NCBI RefSeq assembly: GCF_017916255.1
Contig: NZ_CP072827.1
Location: 4,427,501-4,491,500 of the forward strand
From: Streptomyces mobaraensis NBRC 13819 = DSM 40847
GTDB taxonomy: Bacteria > Actinomycetota > Actinomycetes > Streptomycetales > Streptomycetaceae
Length of the DNA stretch: 64,000 nt
Direction of reading: 5' to 3'
Of this stretch, positions 18,585-27,308 are shown piece after piece; within the stretch, counting starts at the first letter, position 1; each line of letters starts with the position of its first letter. Made by a program: the position numbers and the translations under genes. The notes beneath the pieces are model-generated. The model saw only the letters and a program-made list of their open reading frames with translations, had not been told where the DNA came from and searched no databases.

Positions 18585-21500
18585 GTGAGCGGCACAGCGA
18601 CGGACCCGTTCGGTACCGGCCGCCTCCGCCGGGGGGTGCTGGACGCCTGGACGGCGTCGGCGGCCCGGTTCCGGGAGGACGCCAACGCCGAGGAGGACCT
18701 GGCGCTCGGCGGCTACCGCGACCGTCTCGTCGTCGAGCTGGCGCAGAACGCCGCCGACGCCGCCGCCCGCGCGGGCGTCCCGGGCCGGCTGCGGCTGACG
18801 CTGCACCCGGCGCACGCCGACGGCCCGGCGGTGCTCGCGGCGGCGAACACCGGGGCGCCGCTGGACGCGGCGGGAGTCGAGTCGCTGGCGACGCTGCGCG
18901 CGTCGGCCAAGCGGGAGGAGACGGGCGCGGCGGGCCGCTTCGGCGTCGGCTTCGCGGCCGTCCTCGCCGTCAGCGACGAGCCCGCGGTGATCAGTCGTTC
19001 GGGTGGTGTCCGCTGGTCGCTGGCCGAGGCGCGCGGCCTGGCGGAGCAGGCCGCGGCCGGAGCGCCCGCGCTCGGCGACGAACTGCGCCGCCGCGAGGGC
19101 CACGTCCCGCTGCTCCGGCTGCCGCTGCCCGCCGAGGGCACGGCGCCCGAGGGCTACGACACCGTCGTCGTGCTGCCGCTGCGCGACGGCGCCGCGCAGG
19201 ACCTCGCCGAGCGGCTGCTCGCGGGCGTGGACGACGCCCTCCTGCTCGCCCTCCCCGGGCTGCGGGAACTCGTCGTCGAGCTGCCGGGCGCCGCACCACG
19301 CATCCTGACGGCGCATCAGGAGGCCGGGCACGTCGTCGTCGAGGACAGCGCGGGGGAGACCACCCGCTGGCGCGTCGAGCGGGCCGGCGGGCGGCTGGAC
19401 CCGGCGCTGCTCGCCGACCGCCCGGTCGAGGAGCGGCTGCGCCCCGACTGGGCGCTGACCTGGGCCGTCCCCGTGGGCCCGGACGGCGCGCCCGCCCGCC
19501 CGCGGACCGCGCCGGTGCTGCACGCCCCGACCCCCACCGACGAGCCGCTGGGCCTGCCCGCCCTGCTGATCGCCACGTTCCCGATGGATCCGACGCGCCG
19601 GCACGCCGCGCCCGGCCCGCTCACCGACTTCCTCGTGGGCCGCGCCGCCGAGGCGTACACCGCGCTGCTGCGCGACTGGCGGCCGGTGACGGCCGGCATC
19701 CTCGACCTCGTCCCGTCGCCGCTGGCGCAGAGCCCGCTCGACGCGGAGCTGCGCAGCCTGGTGCTGGAGCGGCTGCCGAGGGTGGCGTTCCTGCCGAGCG
19801 CGTCCGCCGCGCCGGAGGGCGAGGAGCCGTACGCGCTGCGGCCCGCCGAGGCGGAGATCGTGGAGGGCGCGAGCGCGGCCACCGTCGCGGTGCTCGGCGA
19901 GCTGTTCCGCAGCCTGCTGCCGGCGGGGCTGGAGCGCCGCCAGGAGCTGCGCGCGCTCGGTGTGGCACGGGTCTCGCTGGGGGAGACGATCGACCGGCTC
20001 GCGGGCGTCGAGCGGACGGCGGAGTGGTGGTGGCGGCTGTACGACAGCCTCGCCGGGGTGGACCCGGACCGGCTGAGCGGCCTGCCCGTCCCCCTCGCCG
20101 ACGGCAGCCGCACCGCGATCGGCCCCCGCCAGGTGCTGCTGCCGCCCGCCGACGCCGAGGCGGCGTCCGGCGCGGAGCGGCTGTCCCGGCTCGGCCTGAA
20201 GATCGCCCACCCGGCGGCGGCCCACCCGCTGCTGGAGAAGCTCGGCGCCACGCCGTCCTCGCCGCGCGCGGTGCTCACCACCCCGCAGGTGCGGGCCGCG
20301 GTGGCGCACTCGCTCGACGCGGCCGAGTCGTGGGACGAGGACGCCCTCGACCCCGACGAACTGGCCGACACCGTCCTCGCGCTCGTCCGCGACGCGAACC
20401 TCGCGCCCGGCGACGAGCCGTGGCTCGCCGCGCTCGCCCTCCCCGACGAGGACGGCGAACTCGCCCCCGCCGGCGAACTCGTCCTCCCCGGCAGCCCGTT
20501 CGAGCAGGTCATCCGCCCCGGCGAACTCGCCGCCTGCGACGCCGCGCTCGCCGAGCGCTGGGGCGGGCAGCCGCTCACCGCCGTCGGCGTCCTGGCCGAC
20601 TTCGCCCTCGTCCGGGCCACCGACGTCGTCCTCGACCCGGACGAACTGGAGCCGCGCGACGGTGACTTCCCCGAGCCCGAGGACGCCGGGCTGCTGGACG
20701 CCGTCGACGTGTGGTGCGAGGACGTCCTCGACGGGCTTCCCGAGACGCCCGTGCCGCCCGTGGCGACCGAACTCACCGCCGTCCGCGACCTCGACCTGGT
20801 CGCCGACGACGCCTGGCCGCGGGCCCTCGCCATGCTGTCCCGGCCGCCGCTGCGCGACGCGCTCACCGCGCCCGTCCGCGTCCTGCTGCCGGACGGCACG
20901 ACGGAGAGCGTCCGCCCGTACACCGCCTGGTGGCTGCGTGGCCACCCGGTCCTGGACGGCCGCCGCCCCGCCGGGCTGCGCGCCGCCGGCGGCGACCCGC
21001 TGCTGGAGGGCCTGTACGAGGAGGCGGACGCGACCGGGTTCGCGGACGAGCAGGTGCTGCGCGCCCTCGGCGTCCGCACCACCGCCGCGGCCCTGCTCGA
21101 CGAACCGGGCGGCGCCGCCGAGCTGCTGGCCCGCCTCGCGGACCCCGAGCGGCCGGTACGCGCCGACCGGCTGCACGCCCTCTACGGCCTGCTGGCCGCG
21201 CTCGACCCCGAGGAGGTGACCCTCCCCGACGAGCTGCGGGCCGTCGTCGACGGCGAGGTGCGGGTCGTCGACGCGGCGGACGCGCTGGTCGCGGACGCTC
21301 CCGACCTCCTCCCGCTCGCCGCGGGCCTGCCGCTGCTGCCCGTCCGCCCGGACCGCGCCGCCGACCTCGCGGAGCTGTTGCAGGTGCGACGGCTGAGCGA
21401 GGCGGTACCCGCGGTGGTGGAGGCGAGCGCGGGGGAACTCCGCGAGGTCCCCGACGGCGTCCGCGTCCTGCTCCCCGACGCGCCGACGACGTACGTCGAG

Positions 21501-21701
21501 CACGAGGAACTGCACGTCGGGGACGTGGAGTTGGACTGGCGCCTCGGCCCGGACGGCGTCCTGCACGCCACCACGCTGGAGGGCGTGGCCGCCGGCCTCG
21601 CCTGGGCGGCCGGCCACTGGTCCCGCCGCTTCGAGGCCGCGGCGCTGCTGGAGGACCCGTCGCGGACGACGGAACTCGCGCGGGACCGGTGGTTCGACTG
21701 A
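18585..21701 (+). CDS. sacsin-like protein with HSP90-type ATPase domain
   Basis: A 1,038-residue protein whose first 250 residues carry a GHKL (HSP90/MutL-type) ATP-binding domain: the N box is VVELAQNAADAA at about residue 50, and the G box is GRFGVGFAAVLAVSD at about 115. The rest, about 750 residues, is acidic and Leu/Ala-rich with no motif I know. This architecture is called sacsin N-terminal ATP-binding-like and is common in Streptomyces. GTG at 18585 is set by GAGGAG upstream. Its partners are unknown; no co-chaperone gene is adjacent. Confidence 0.85.
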   Translation: MSGTATDPFGTGRLRRGVLDAWTASAARFREDANAEEDLALGGYRDRLVVELAQNAADAAARAGVPGRLRLTLHPAHADGPAVLAAANTGAPLDAAGVESLATLRASAKREETGAAGRFGVGFAAVLAVSDEPAVISRSGGVRWSLAEARGLAEQAAAGAPALGDELRRREGHVPLLRLPLPAEGTAPEGYDTVVVLPLRDGAAQDLAERLLAGVDDALLLALPGLRELVVELPGAAPRILTAHQEAGHVVVEDSAGETTRWRVERAGGRLDPALLADRPVEERLRPDWALTWAVPVGPDGAPARPRTAPVLHAPTPTDEPLGLPALLIATFPMDPTRRHAAPGPLTDFLVGRAAEAYTALLRDWRPVTAGILDLVPSPLAQSPLDAELRSLVLERLPRVAFLPSASAAPEGEEPYALRPAEAEIVEGASAATVAVLGELFRSLLPAGLERRQELRALGVARVSLGETIDRLAGVERTAEWWWRLYDSLAGVDPDRLSGLPVPLADGSRTAIGPRQVLLPPADAEAASGAERLSRLGLKIAHPAAAHPLLEKLGATPSSPRAVLTTPQVRAAVAHSLDAAESWDEDALDPDELADTVLALVRDANLAPGDEPWLAALALPDEDGELAPAGELVLPGSPFEQVIRPGELAACDAALAERWGGQPLTAVGVLADFALVRATDVVLDPDELEPRDGDFPEPEDAGLLDAVDVWCEDVLDGLPETPVPPVATELTAVRDLDLVADDAWPRALAMLSRPPLRDALTAPVRVLLPDGTTESVRPYTAWWLRGHPVLDGRRPAGLRAAGGDPLLEGLYEEADATGFADEQVLRALGVRTTAAALLDEPGGAAELLARLADPERPVRADRLHALYGLLAALDPEEVTLPDELRAVVDGEVRVVDAADALVADAPDLLPLAAGLPLLPVRPDRAADLAELLQVRRLSEAVPAVVEASAGELREVPDGVRVLLPDAPTTYVEHEELHVGDVELDWRLGPDGVLHATTLEGVAAGLAWAAGHWSRRFEAAALLEDPSRTTELARDRWFD

Positions 21702-21714
21702 CGCGTCGTCACGG

Positions 21715-22010
21715 TCAACGGCAGGGAGTGGAAGGGCCGTTCTGACGGATGAGGCTGTCGTTGGACATCCGGCCCGCGGCGCTCGTGCCGGCCGCGCGGG
21801 CGTAGGTCCAGGTGTGGCCGTACGCGTTGACGGCGGAACGGTGGTAGCAGGGCTTCGCGCCCGACGCGGCGAGGGAGACGGCCGGGTACTCCTGGTACGG
21901 CCCGGTGACTGCCGGACGTAGCCGTACGTGCCCGGGTCGGGGTCCCGGCTCGCGGAGGTGGGGCTGGGCTTGCCCTTCGGGGTGGCGGAGGCGGACGGCT
22001 TCGGAAGGTG
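21715..22010 (-). pseudogene. frameshifted remnant of a secreted-protein gene
   Basis: The C-terminal 60 residues read as a plausible mature secreted domain (GPYQEYPAVSLAASG, CYHRSAVNAYGHTWTYARA, then SLIRQNGPSTPCR and stop). A convincing upstream part (SRDPDPGTYGYVRQ) continues in a different frame, which implies a one-base shift near 21905. I see no start codon with a signal peptide before the oppositely oriented gene at 22093. It is best read as a decayed gene. Confidence 0.45.
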
Positions 22011-22092
22011 CGCCCGGGGCCGCAGGCGGGGGCGGCCCGGCGCTTCGGCGTTACGCTGCCCCGGTACCTGATCGGACACACGGGGGTGCCAC

Positions 22093-22773
22093 ATGCCGGA
22101 GATACTGCTGCCCAGGGACGGCGAATGGCGCGTCCTCACGCCGGAGGCGCGGGACGCCGCCGAACGCCAGGAGCTCGGGCAACCGGTCGACGTGTACGCG
22201 CTGACGAGCGGCCTGTCGCGCAGGAAGATCAACCGGGTCTACGAGTTCGCGCGCGGCGTCGTCCGCCAGGACCACGGCGGGCCGGCGGAGGTGTTCCGCC
22301 TCGCCGACATGACGGAGGTGACCGCGCGGGTCGCCGACCGTACGTACAACGGCCGTTACGACGCGACGTACTTCACCTTCACCATCGCCTGCGCGCACGG
22401 CGGGCCGCTGCGGATCAGCGCCTACTACAAGAGCCGGGGCGATCACGGGTACCGGTACTTCGGGCTCGGCGAGGCGATCCGCGAACACGTCGCCACCCGC
22501 CGGCTGCCGGCCGCCCGGGAGCGGCTGCGGCAGGGATATGAAGTCTCCTTCGGGGACTTCGGCCTCAGCCGGGACGGCCTGATCTGGAAGGGGAAGCGGC
22601 CGGTGCCGTGGGAGTACGTCGGCCCGGCCAGGACCAAGGAAGGCTGGCTCACGGTGGAACTGTCCGACGGTCGGCCGAAGAAGTGCGAGCGGGAGCTCGC
22701 GGTCATCCCCGACTACGGCCTCTTCCTGACCCTCCTCGCCGAACTCCGCGAGTCACCGCCGCGCGTGGGCTGA
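22093..22773 (+). CDS. conserved protein, possibly DUF6585-type
   Basis: A 226-residue soluble protein. Residues about 45-75 (INRVYEFARGVVRQDHGG, then EVFRLADMTEV) and about 160-200 (RDGLIWKGKRPVPWEYVGPA) look like two PH-like beta segments, as in Streptomyces proteins annotated DUF6585; this family name is from memory and tentative. No membrane segment or catalytic motif is visible. The ATG at 22093 opens the conserved sequence. Confidence 0.7.
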   Translation: MPEILLPRDGEWRVLTPEARDAAERQELGQPVDVYALTSGLSRRKINRVYEFARGVVRQDHGGPAEVFRLADMTEVTARVADRTYNGRYDATYFTFTIACAHGGPLRISAYYKSRGDHGYRYFGLGEAIREHVATRRLPAARERLRQGYEVSFGDFGLSRDGLIWKGKRPVPWEYVGPARTKEGWLTVELSDGRPKKCERELAVIPDYGLFLTLLAELRESPPRVG

Positions 22774-23111
22774 GGCGGGCGCCCGGGTGGCGGGTGCCGA
22801 CCACGGGCCGTTCCGTGTGAGGGCCGCCGTCAACGCCGCTGTACCGTCTTCGGGCAGGAGATCACTGGCAGGGGGGGCGGTGGTGGTCCGGCTCCACGGG
22901 GAGGACGGCTACAAGGCGAAGTGGGTTCGGCACCCGTTCCCCGTCGCCGCGCTGCAGGACCTCCGTCGGCTGCACCTGCGGTACGACAACTGCGAACGCC
23001 GGCACGGCGGGCCGGCCTCCTGGACCTCGGGTGGACGCAAGCGTGCTCGTCGTCCTGACTGAGGGTCGGCCGAGAGCGGCTGCGGAAGCCGTGGGCATGG
23101 GGTGAGGGGTC
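22774..23111. other. intergenic stretch with weak coding traces
   Basis: A plus-strand frame from about 22880 to 23062 gives VVVRLHGEDGYKAKW followed by basic sequence and could be the end of a decayed gene, but I recognise nothing in it and there is no convincing start. No repeat or RNA structure was found. Confidence 0.3.
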
Positions 23112-23516
23112 TCAGCGGCGTGCGAAGGCTGTGACAGCTTGGCGGAGCTGTTCGAGGAAGTGGATCAGGGTTGGTGCGGACACCTCGAAGTCGTCGAACC
23201 AGGATGCCGTGGTGGACCGGTGCACTCTTCTCCGTTGTCGGCGGGCGGAGCGGTCCGCCGGCTGGTTCGTCGACCGGCGTCGGTGGCGAGGGTCCTGCTG
23301 AGGTCGAATGCCGACCAGGATCCGGCGTTCTACGGGGTCCGGGTGAGCCTGGACTGTTGCAGTGATCCATTTTTCCAGGGCGGCGAGCCGTTCGTCGCGC
23401 GGTGGCAGGGTGCCTGTGGCGACGAGGATGCCGCGAAGGTGAGCAGGCACCTTGCCGGGAGGCAGTCCGTCGAAGACCTCGTGGGTGACGGCGCGTTCGT
23501 CGCGTCCGCGGACCAT
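23112..23516 (-). pseudogene. decayed integrase-like gene fragment
   Basis: The translation contains HEVFDGLPPGK, PAHLRGILVATGTLP and RLAALEKWI, a set I associate with Streptomyces site-specific-integrase-like proteins. After DPVERRIL the sequence turns into Arg/Gln-rich text that does not continue the family, and the final part (WFDDFEVSAPTLIHF) has no clear link. The fragment is far too short for a recombinase and has no catalytic residues. The family assignment is from memory and should be treated as tentative. Confidence 0.4.
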
Positions 23517-23694
23517 GCCGGTCGAGCAACCTGTACGGATCCCAGGCGTTTCCCATCGTCGGCAGCCGACCGGATCCGGGCAGGGTGAAGCTCCTCGGAT
23601 CGGGCGGAACCGTCCGGTTGCCGTGATCGTCTCCACGCCCGGAACCGACCCGGAACCGAACCGTCCCCTCCCCTCCGTCAGGAGACACCGCCTC

Positions 23695-24606
23695 ATGCGC
23701 GCTCCCCGCCCCAACCGCCGCAGGCTCGCCTCCGCCGCCTTGGCCGCCGCCGTGACGTTCGGCGCCGCCTCCGCCGCCTCCGCGGCCCCCACTTCCCGTG
23801 CGGCCGGCCGGGCTGCCGCGCCGGCCGTCGCCGAGGTGGCGTACACGGCGAAGGAGCGCCGGCAGGCGCTCGCCTACTGGACGCCGGAGCGGATGCGGAA
23901 GACCGGCCTCGCCGTGGACCTCGGCAGGACCGGCCCGCTGGCGAAACCCTGGAAGGGCCCGCGGATGAAGACCGTCGGGCGGCTGTTCTTCGTCAACGCC
24001 AACGGCGACGACACCTGGTGCACCGCCACCGCCGTCCGCAGCGGCAACCGTTCCGTGGTGATGGCGGCCGCGCACTGCGTCCGCCGTCCGGCCTCGCCCG
24101 TCAACACGTACACGGACCTCGTGTTCGTGCCCGGCTATGACAAGGGGGAGCGCCCGTACGGCGTCTTCCCGGTCGCCGCGACCGTGACGCCCGCGTCCTG
24201 GGCGAAGGACGCGGTCGGTGACGTCGCCGCGCTGACCGTCGACCCGGTCAAGGGCCGGAGGCTGACGGACGCGGTCGGCGGCCAGTCGATCGCGTTCGAC
24301 CGGAAGCCCGGTGCGAAGGTGACGTCCTTCGGCTACCCGGCGTCCCGCCCGCAGCGCGGCGAGGAGTTGCTGGCCTGCACGGGGACGACCAAGGCGGGAC
24401 CCGACGACGAGGTGGTCATCCCCTGCGACATGGCGGGCGGGTCGAGCGGCGGCCCCTGGCTGGCCGATTTCGACGCCAAGTCCGGTCTGGGGACGCTGGT
24501 ATCGGTCAACAGCCACGGTGACTCCCCGGACGGCAGCCGGACGATGTCCGGCCCCCGCTTCGGCGCGGTCGCGAAGGCCGTCTACGAGCGGGCGCTGAGC
24601 CGCTGA
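23695..24606 (+). CDS. secreted trypsin-like serine protease
   Basis: A 303-residue exported protease. The signal peptide spans about residues 1-30 with an ASAASAAP cleavage region, and a pro-like segment follows to about residue 90. The triad is visible: His in MAAAHCVRR, Asp in VGDVAALTV and Ser in CDMAGGSSGGPW. Cys pairs flank the His (WCTATAV with AAHC) and the Ser (LACTG with IPCD). The ATG at 23695 has AGGAGA upstream. The last 25 bases overlap the end of the convergent NmrA-like gene. It is related to V8/trypsin-like Streptomyces proteases of unknown target. Confidence 0.9.
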   Translation: MRAPRPNRRRLASAALAAAVTFGAASAASAAPTSRAAGRAAAPAVAEVAYTAKERRQALAYWTPERMRKTGLAVDLGRTGPLAKPWKGPRMKTVGRLFFVNANGDDTWCTATAVRSGNRSVVMAAAHCVRRPASPVNTYTDLVFVPGYDKGERPYGVFPVAATVTPASWAKDAVGDVAALTVDPVKGRRLTDAVGGQSIAFDRKPGAKVTSFGYPASRPQRGEELLACTGTTKAGPDDEVVIPCDMAGGSSGGPWLADFDAKSGLGTLVSVNSHGDSPDGSRTMSGPRFGAVAKAVYERALSR

Positions 24607-25511
24607 GCCGGGACCTCACCGGATGCCGAGCCGGGACCCGACCGGACGCGCCCGCCGCGCTCGTCCCCCGCGAACGCCTCCTCCGCGAACGCGCGGAAGT
24701 CGCGCGGCTCGCGCCCCGTCACCCGCCGCACCTCGTCCGTCACCCGGTCCTCCACCCCCGCCGCGATGTCCTCGTCGAGCCGTGCGAGCAGCGCCGCGAA
24801 CGGCTCGGGGAGACCGTCCGCGACCAGCCGTTCGCGCAGTACGGGCGCGGGGACGGGCCGGTGGCGGGCCGGGCGGCCGGTGACGTCCATGAAGACCGCC
24901 GCCACCTCGGCGTAGCCGAGGGCACGCGGGCCGGTGAGGACGAGGTCGCGGCAGGGGGCCACCGGGTCCGTGAGGGCGCGGGCGGCGACCGCCGCGATGT
25001 CGTCCGCGTCGATGAAGGCGACGCGCCCGTCGCCGGTCGCCGTCACCAGTTCCCCGTGTTCGCGGAGGCTCCGGGCGTGCGCGTGGCCGCCGCGGAAGTT
25101 CTGCATGAACCAGGACGGGCGGAGCACCGCCCACTCCGCGAACAGGCCGTCCGCCAGCGCCGCGTGGACCTTCCCGGCGCCCGGTCCGCCGGCGGGCAGC
25201 GCGGACGAACTCAGCAGCACGGCGCGCCGCACGCCCGCCGCGCGGGCGCGTTCGAGGAAGGGCAGCATCACGGCGGCGGGGTCGGACGCGGCGACGGGCG
25301 GGACGAGGTAGAGGCGGTCGACGCCGCGCAGGGCGGCCTCGTGGCCGGCGGGGTCGTACCAGTCGAAGCCGTACCGATCGACGCCGTGCGACCCGTCCGC
25401 GGGCGTCCGGGACGCCGCCCGCACCGGCTGCCCGAGCGCGGTCAGCCGGGCGGTCAGCCGGCTGCCGGTGGTCCCCGTGGCGCCGGTGACGAGGATCGTG
25501 CCGGCGGTCAT
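24582..25511 (-). CDS. NmrA-like NAD(P)-binding protein
   Basis: A 309-residue atypical short-chain dehydrogenase. The nucleotide loop is TILVTGATGTTGSRL at residues 4-19, and the rest follows the NmrA/QOR2-like pattern (LYLVPPVA, VRRAVLLSSSA, LRPSWFMQNFRGG). It may be a quinone or NAD(P)H-sensing reductase. Its ATG overlaps the stop of the SnoaL-like gene as ATGA, so the two are coupled and probably work together, with a divergent TetR regulator controlling both. Confidence 0.88.
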   Translation of the reverse strand: MTAGTILVTGATGTTGSRLTARLTALGQPVRAASRTPADGSHGVDRYGFDWYDPAGHEAALRGVDRLYLVPPVAASDPAAVMLPFLERARAAGVRRAVLLSSSALPAGGPGAGKVHAALADGLFAEWAVLRPSWFMQNFRGGHAHARSLREHGELVTATGDGRVAFIDADDIAAVAARALTDPVAPCRDLVLTGPRALGYAEVAAVFMDVTGRPARHRPVPAPVLRERLVADGLPEPFAALLARLDEDIAAGVEDRVTDEVRRVTGREPRDFRAFAEEAFAGDERGGRVRSGPGSASGEVPAQRLSARS

Positions 25512-26020
25512 GCCGCGTCCGCCGGGACGGAGGGGACGGAGGGGACGGAAGGGACGGAGGGAACGGTCGGGACGGATGGGACGGACTTGGCGTCGAGCGT
25601 GGAACCGGGCAGGGCGAGCGGGTTCCAGTAGTCCCGGTAGCGGACGAAGCGCCCGTCCCGGACGGTCACGACGGCGATGTAGTCCATGACGTACGGCTCG
25701 CCGGTGGCGACCGTCCGCCCGGTGGCCCGCATCTCGACGATCACGGTCTCCGGCGCGGTGGTCCGGTGGATCTCGACGGAGGGGAACGCGTGGAGGTCGA
25801 TGTGGTCCGTGTAGTCGGCCACGTACTCCTCGACGGCCGCCCGGCCGTCCAGCCGGCGCGGGTAGCCGGGCGGGGCGAAGGGGAACTCGACGACCGCGTC
25901 GTCGTGGCAGAGGGCGGCCCAGCCGCCCATGTCCTTCGCCAGCAGCAGGTCCAGGCCGCGGCGGACGACGGCGGCGGCGTCGTCGTCCGGGGACGCGTCT
26001 GTGAGGCGGGGTGGGGTCAT
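25508..26020 (-). CDS. SnoaL-like (NTF2-fold) protein with Ser-Val-Pro tail
   Basis: A 170-residue protein. Residues about 15-140 form an NTF2-like fold used by ketosteroid-isomerase and SnoaL-type enzymes and binding proteins (GLDLLLAKDMGGWAAL, VEFPFAPPGYPRRLDG, YRDYWNPLAL). The last 30 residues are seven SVP/TVP tripeptides encoded by nine-base repeats (about 25523-25585) and are absent from usual family members. It is coupled to the NmrA-like gene. Substrate not known. Confidence 0.85.
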   Translation of the reverse strand: MTPPRLTDASPDDDAAAVVRRGLDLLLAKDMGGWAALCHDDAVVEFPFAPPGYPRRLDGRAAVEEYVADYTDHIDLHAFPSVEIHRTTAPETVIVEMRATGRTVATGEPYVMDYIAVVTVRDGRFVRYRDYWNPLALPGSTLDAKSVPSVPTVPSVPSVPSVPSVPADAA

Positions 26021-26055
26021 GGCGGTGTCCTCCCTAGGATGGGGAACCAAAAGAT

Positions 26056-26097
26056 GCGGACCAGCGGTCCGTTTCAACGTAACGGACCGTCGGTCCG
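26056..26097. promoter_or_regulatory. two inverted repeats, probable TetR operators
   Basis: CGGACCGTCGGTCCG at 26083-26097 is a perfect 7-1-7 inverted repeat, and CGGACC-N3-GGTCCG at 26057-26071 is a second with the same half-sites. Both lie between the divergent SnoaL-like and TetR starts, where a TetR dimer would repress both directions. Confidence 0.7.
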
Positions 26098-26146
26098 CTT
26101 AGCAAGGCTTCCGTGCCCGGGGCACGGAGACAGGAGCCGGAGACCC

Positions 26147-26734
26147 ATGACCGCACGCAGTCCCCGCGCGGACGCCGTCCGCAACCGGGAGGCCGTCCTC
26201 GCCGCCGCCGACGCCCTCTTCGCCCGCTCCGAGAGCCCCCGGAGCGTCTCGATGGACGACATCGCCGCGGCGGCGGGGGTGGGCAAGGGGACGCTCTTCC
26301 GGCGGTTCGGCGACCGTACGGGCCTGATCAAGGCTGTCGTCGAGGCCCGGACCGGCGCACTGCGGGAAGCGGTGGAGGCCGGCCCGCCGCCGCTCGGCCC
26401 GGGCACCCCGCCGCGCGACCGCGTCCCCGCCCTGCTCGACGCCGTGCTCCGCTTCAAGCTGGACCACCGCCACCTCGCCCTCGCGCTGGAGGAGGCGGGC
26501 GCCGGCAGCCCCTACGCGGTGGCCCACTACGGGTGGTGGCACGACGTCCTCACGGACGCGCTGCGCCGGCTGTCGGTCGGGGCCGGTGACGACGACGTGT
26601 CCTTCACCGCCCACGCGCTGCTGGCGGCCGTCCGCGCCGACCTCGTCGAGCACCTCGTCGGCGAGCGCGGCCAGGACCCGGAGCGGCTGCGCGCGGCGCT
26701 GGCCGCCCACGTCCGGCGGTTGCTCGGCGACTGA
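26147..26734 (+). CDS. TetR family transcriptional regulator
   Basis: A 195-residue repressor. The helix-turn-helix lies at about residues 32-55 (SMDDIAAAAGVGKGTLFRRFGDRTGLI), preceded by the usual first helix (REAVLAAADALFA). The C-terminal ligand-binding half is helical and variable. ATG at 26147 has a CGGAG site. It is divergent from the SnoaL/NmrA pair, with matched palindromes in between, so it probably represses that pair and itself. Confidence 0.92.
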   Translation: MTARSPRADAVRNREAVLAAADALFARSESPRSVSMDDIAAAAGVGKGTLFRRFGDRTGLIKAVVEARTGALREAVEAGPPPLGPGTPPRDRVPALLDAVLRFKLDHRHLALALEEAGAGSPYAVAHYGWWHDVLTDALRRLSVGAGDDDVSFTAHALLAAVRADLVEHLVGERGQDPERLRAALAAHVRRLLGD

Positions 26735-26746
26735 GGCGCGCTTCGG

Positions 26747-26806
26747 CCGCGTCCTGCGCCGCGTCCTGCGCCGCGTCCTGCGCCGCGTCCTGCGCCGCGT
26801 CCTACG
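26747..26806. repeat. five tandem 12-mers
   Basis: CCGCGTCCTGCG is repeated five times (60 bases), the last with one change (TGCG to TACG). The tract starts 13 bases after the TetR stop and ends 44 bases before the DUF1059 gene, so it fills the region where that gene's promoter should be. Confidence 0.92.
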
Positions 26807-26850
26807 CTGGGAAGTACCGATCCGGTTCGTTCGGGACCCGGGAGGCCGAG

Positions 26851-27042
26851 ATGACCAGGAAAGTGGCGGACTGCCGCAAGTACCCCAGCGAGTCGCACTG
26901 CACGCTCACCATCTCCGGCGAGGAGGACGAGGTCCTGCGGGCCGCGGCCGAGCACGCCGTCTCCGTGCACCGGCACGAGGACACGCCGGAGCTGCGCGAG
27001 AAGCTGCGGGACTTCCTGGAGGACGAGCAGCCGTCCGCCTGA
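26851..27042 (+). CDS. DUF1059 family small protein
   Basis: A 63-residue protein with the DUF1059 pattern: an N-terminal TRKVADCRKYPSE with one Cys, then CTLTISGEEDEVLRAAAEHAVSVH, and an acidic end with DTPELREKLRDFL. Family members are small, soluble and of unknown function. GGGAGG precedes the ATG at good spacing, which fixes the start. It stands alone between two repeat tracts. Confidence 0.88.
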   Translation: MTRKVADCRKYPSESHCTLTISGEEDEVLRAAAEHAVSVHRHEDTPELREKLRDFLEDEQPSA

Positions 27043-27105
27043 GATCGCTGTCGACCGTCAGCCGGCGGGCACCGGCCCCGGTCGCCCGCCGCGTATCTTC
27101 CCCCT

Positions 27106-27240
27106 GCGCCTGAAACGGCCGCGTCACCTCCCCTTGCGCCTGAAACGGCCGCGTCACCTCCCCTTGCGCCTGAAACGGCCGCGTCACTTCCCCTTGCGCC
27201 CGAAACGGCGGCGTTACTTCCCCCGCCCGAAGCGGCCGCG
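27106..27240. repeat. 30-bp intergenic minisatellite
   Basis: Three near-identical 30-base units begin at 27106, 27136 and 27166 (starting GCGCCTGAAACGGCC), followed by one or two diverged units to about 27240. They lie between the DUF1059 gene and the end of the P-type ATPase gene. Because the period is a multiple of three, every frame shows ten-residue repeats, but none has a credible start or domain. Confidence 0.9.
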
Positions 27241-27308
27241 TCACTCCCGCTCACGCCCGGAACGGCCGCTCACGCCGGAATGCGCCGGGTCACTCCCGCT
27301 TACTCCAC

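Noticed and set aside
18528..22232. Minus-strand open frame of over 1,200 codons
   Set aside because: It is exactly antisense to the sacsin-like gene and its composition (Arg, Gly, Gln, Val rich) is the mirror of GC-rich codons. No domain or start signal is present.
27106..27240. Possible CRISPR array
   Set aside because: The 30-base units are directly adjacent with no spacers, and there are no cas genes in the window.
26802..27254. Minus-strand frames coding for ten-residue repeats
   Set aside because: The repeats come from the 30-bp minisatellite read in all frames. There is no ribosome-binding site and the frames run antisense to the DUF1059 gene.
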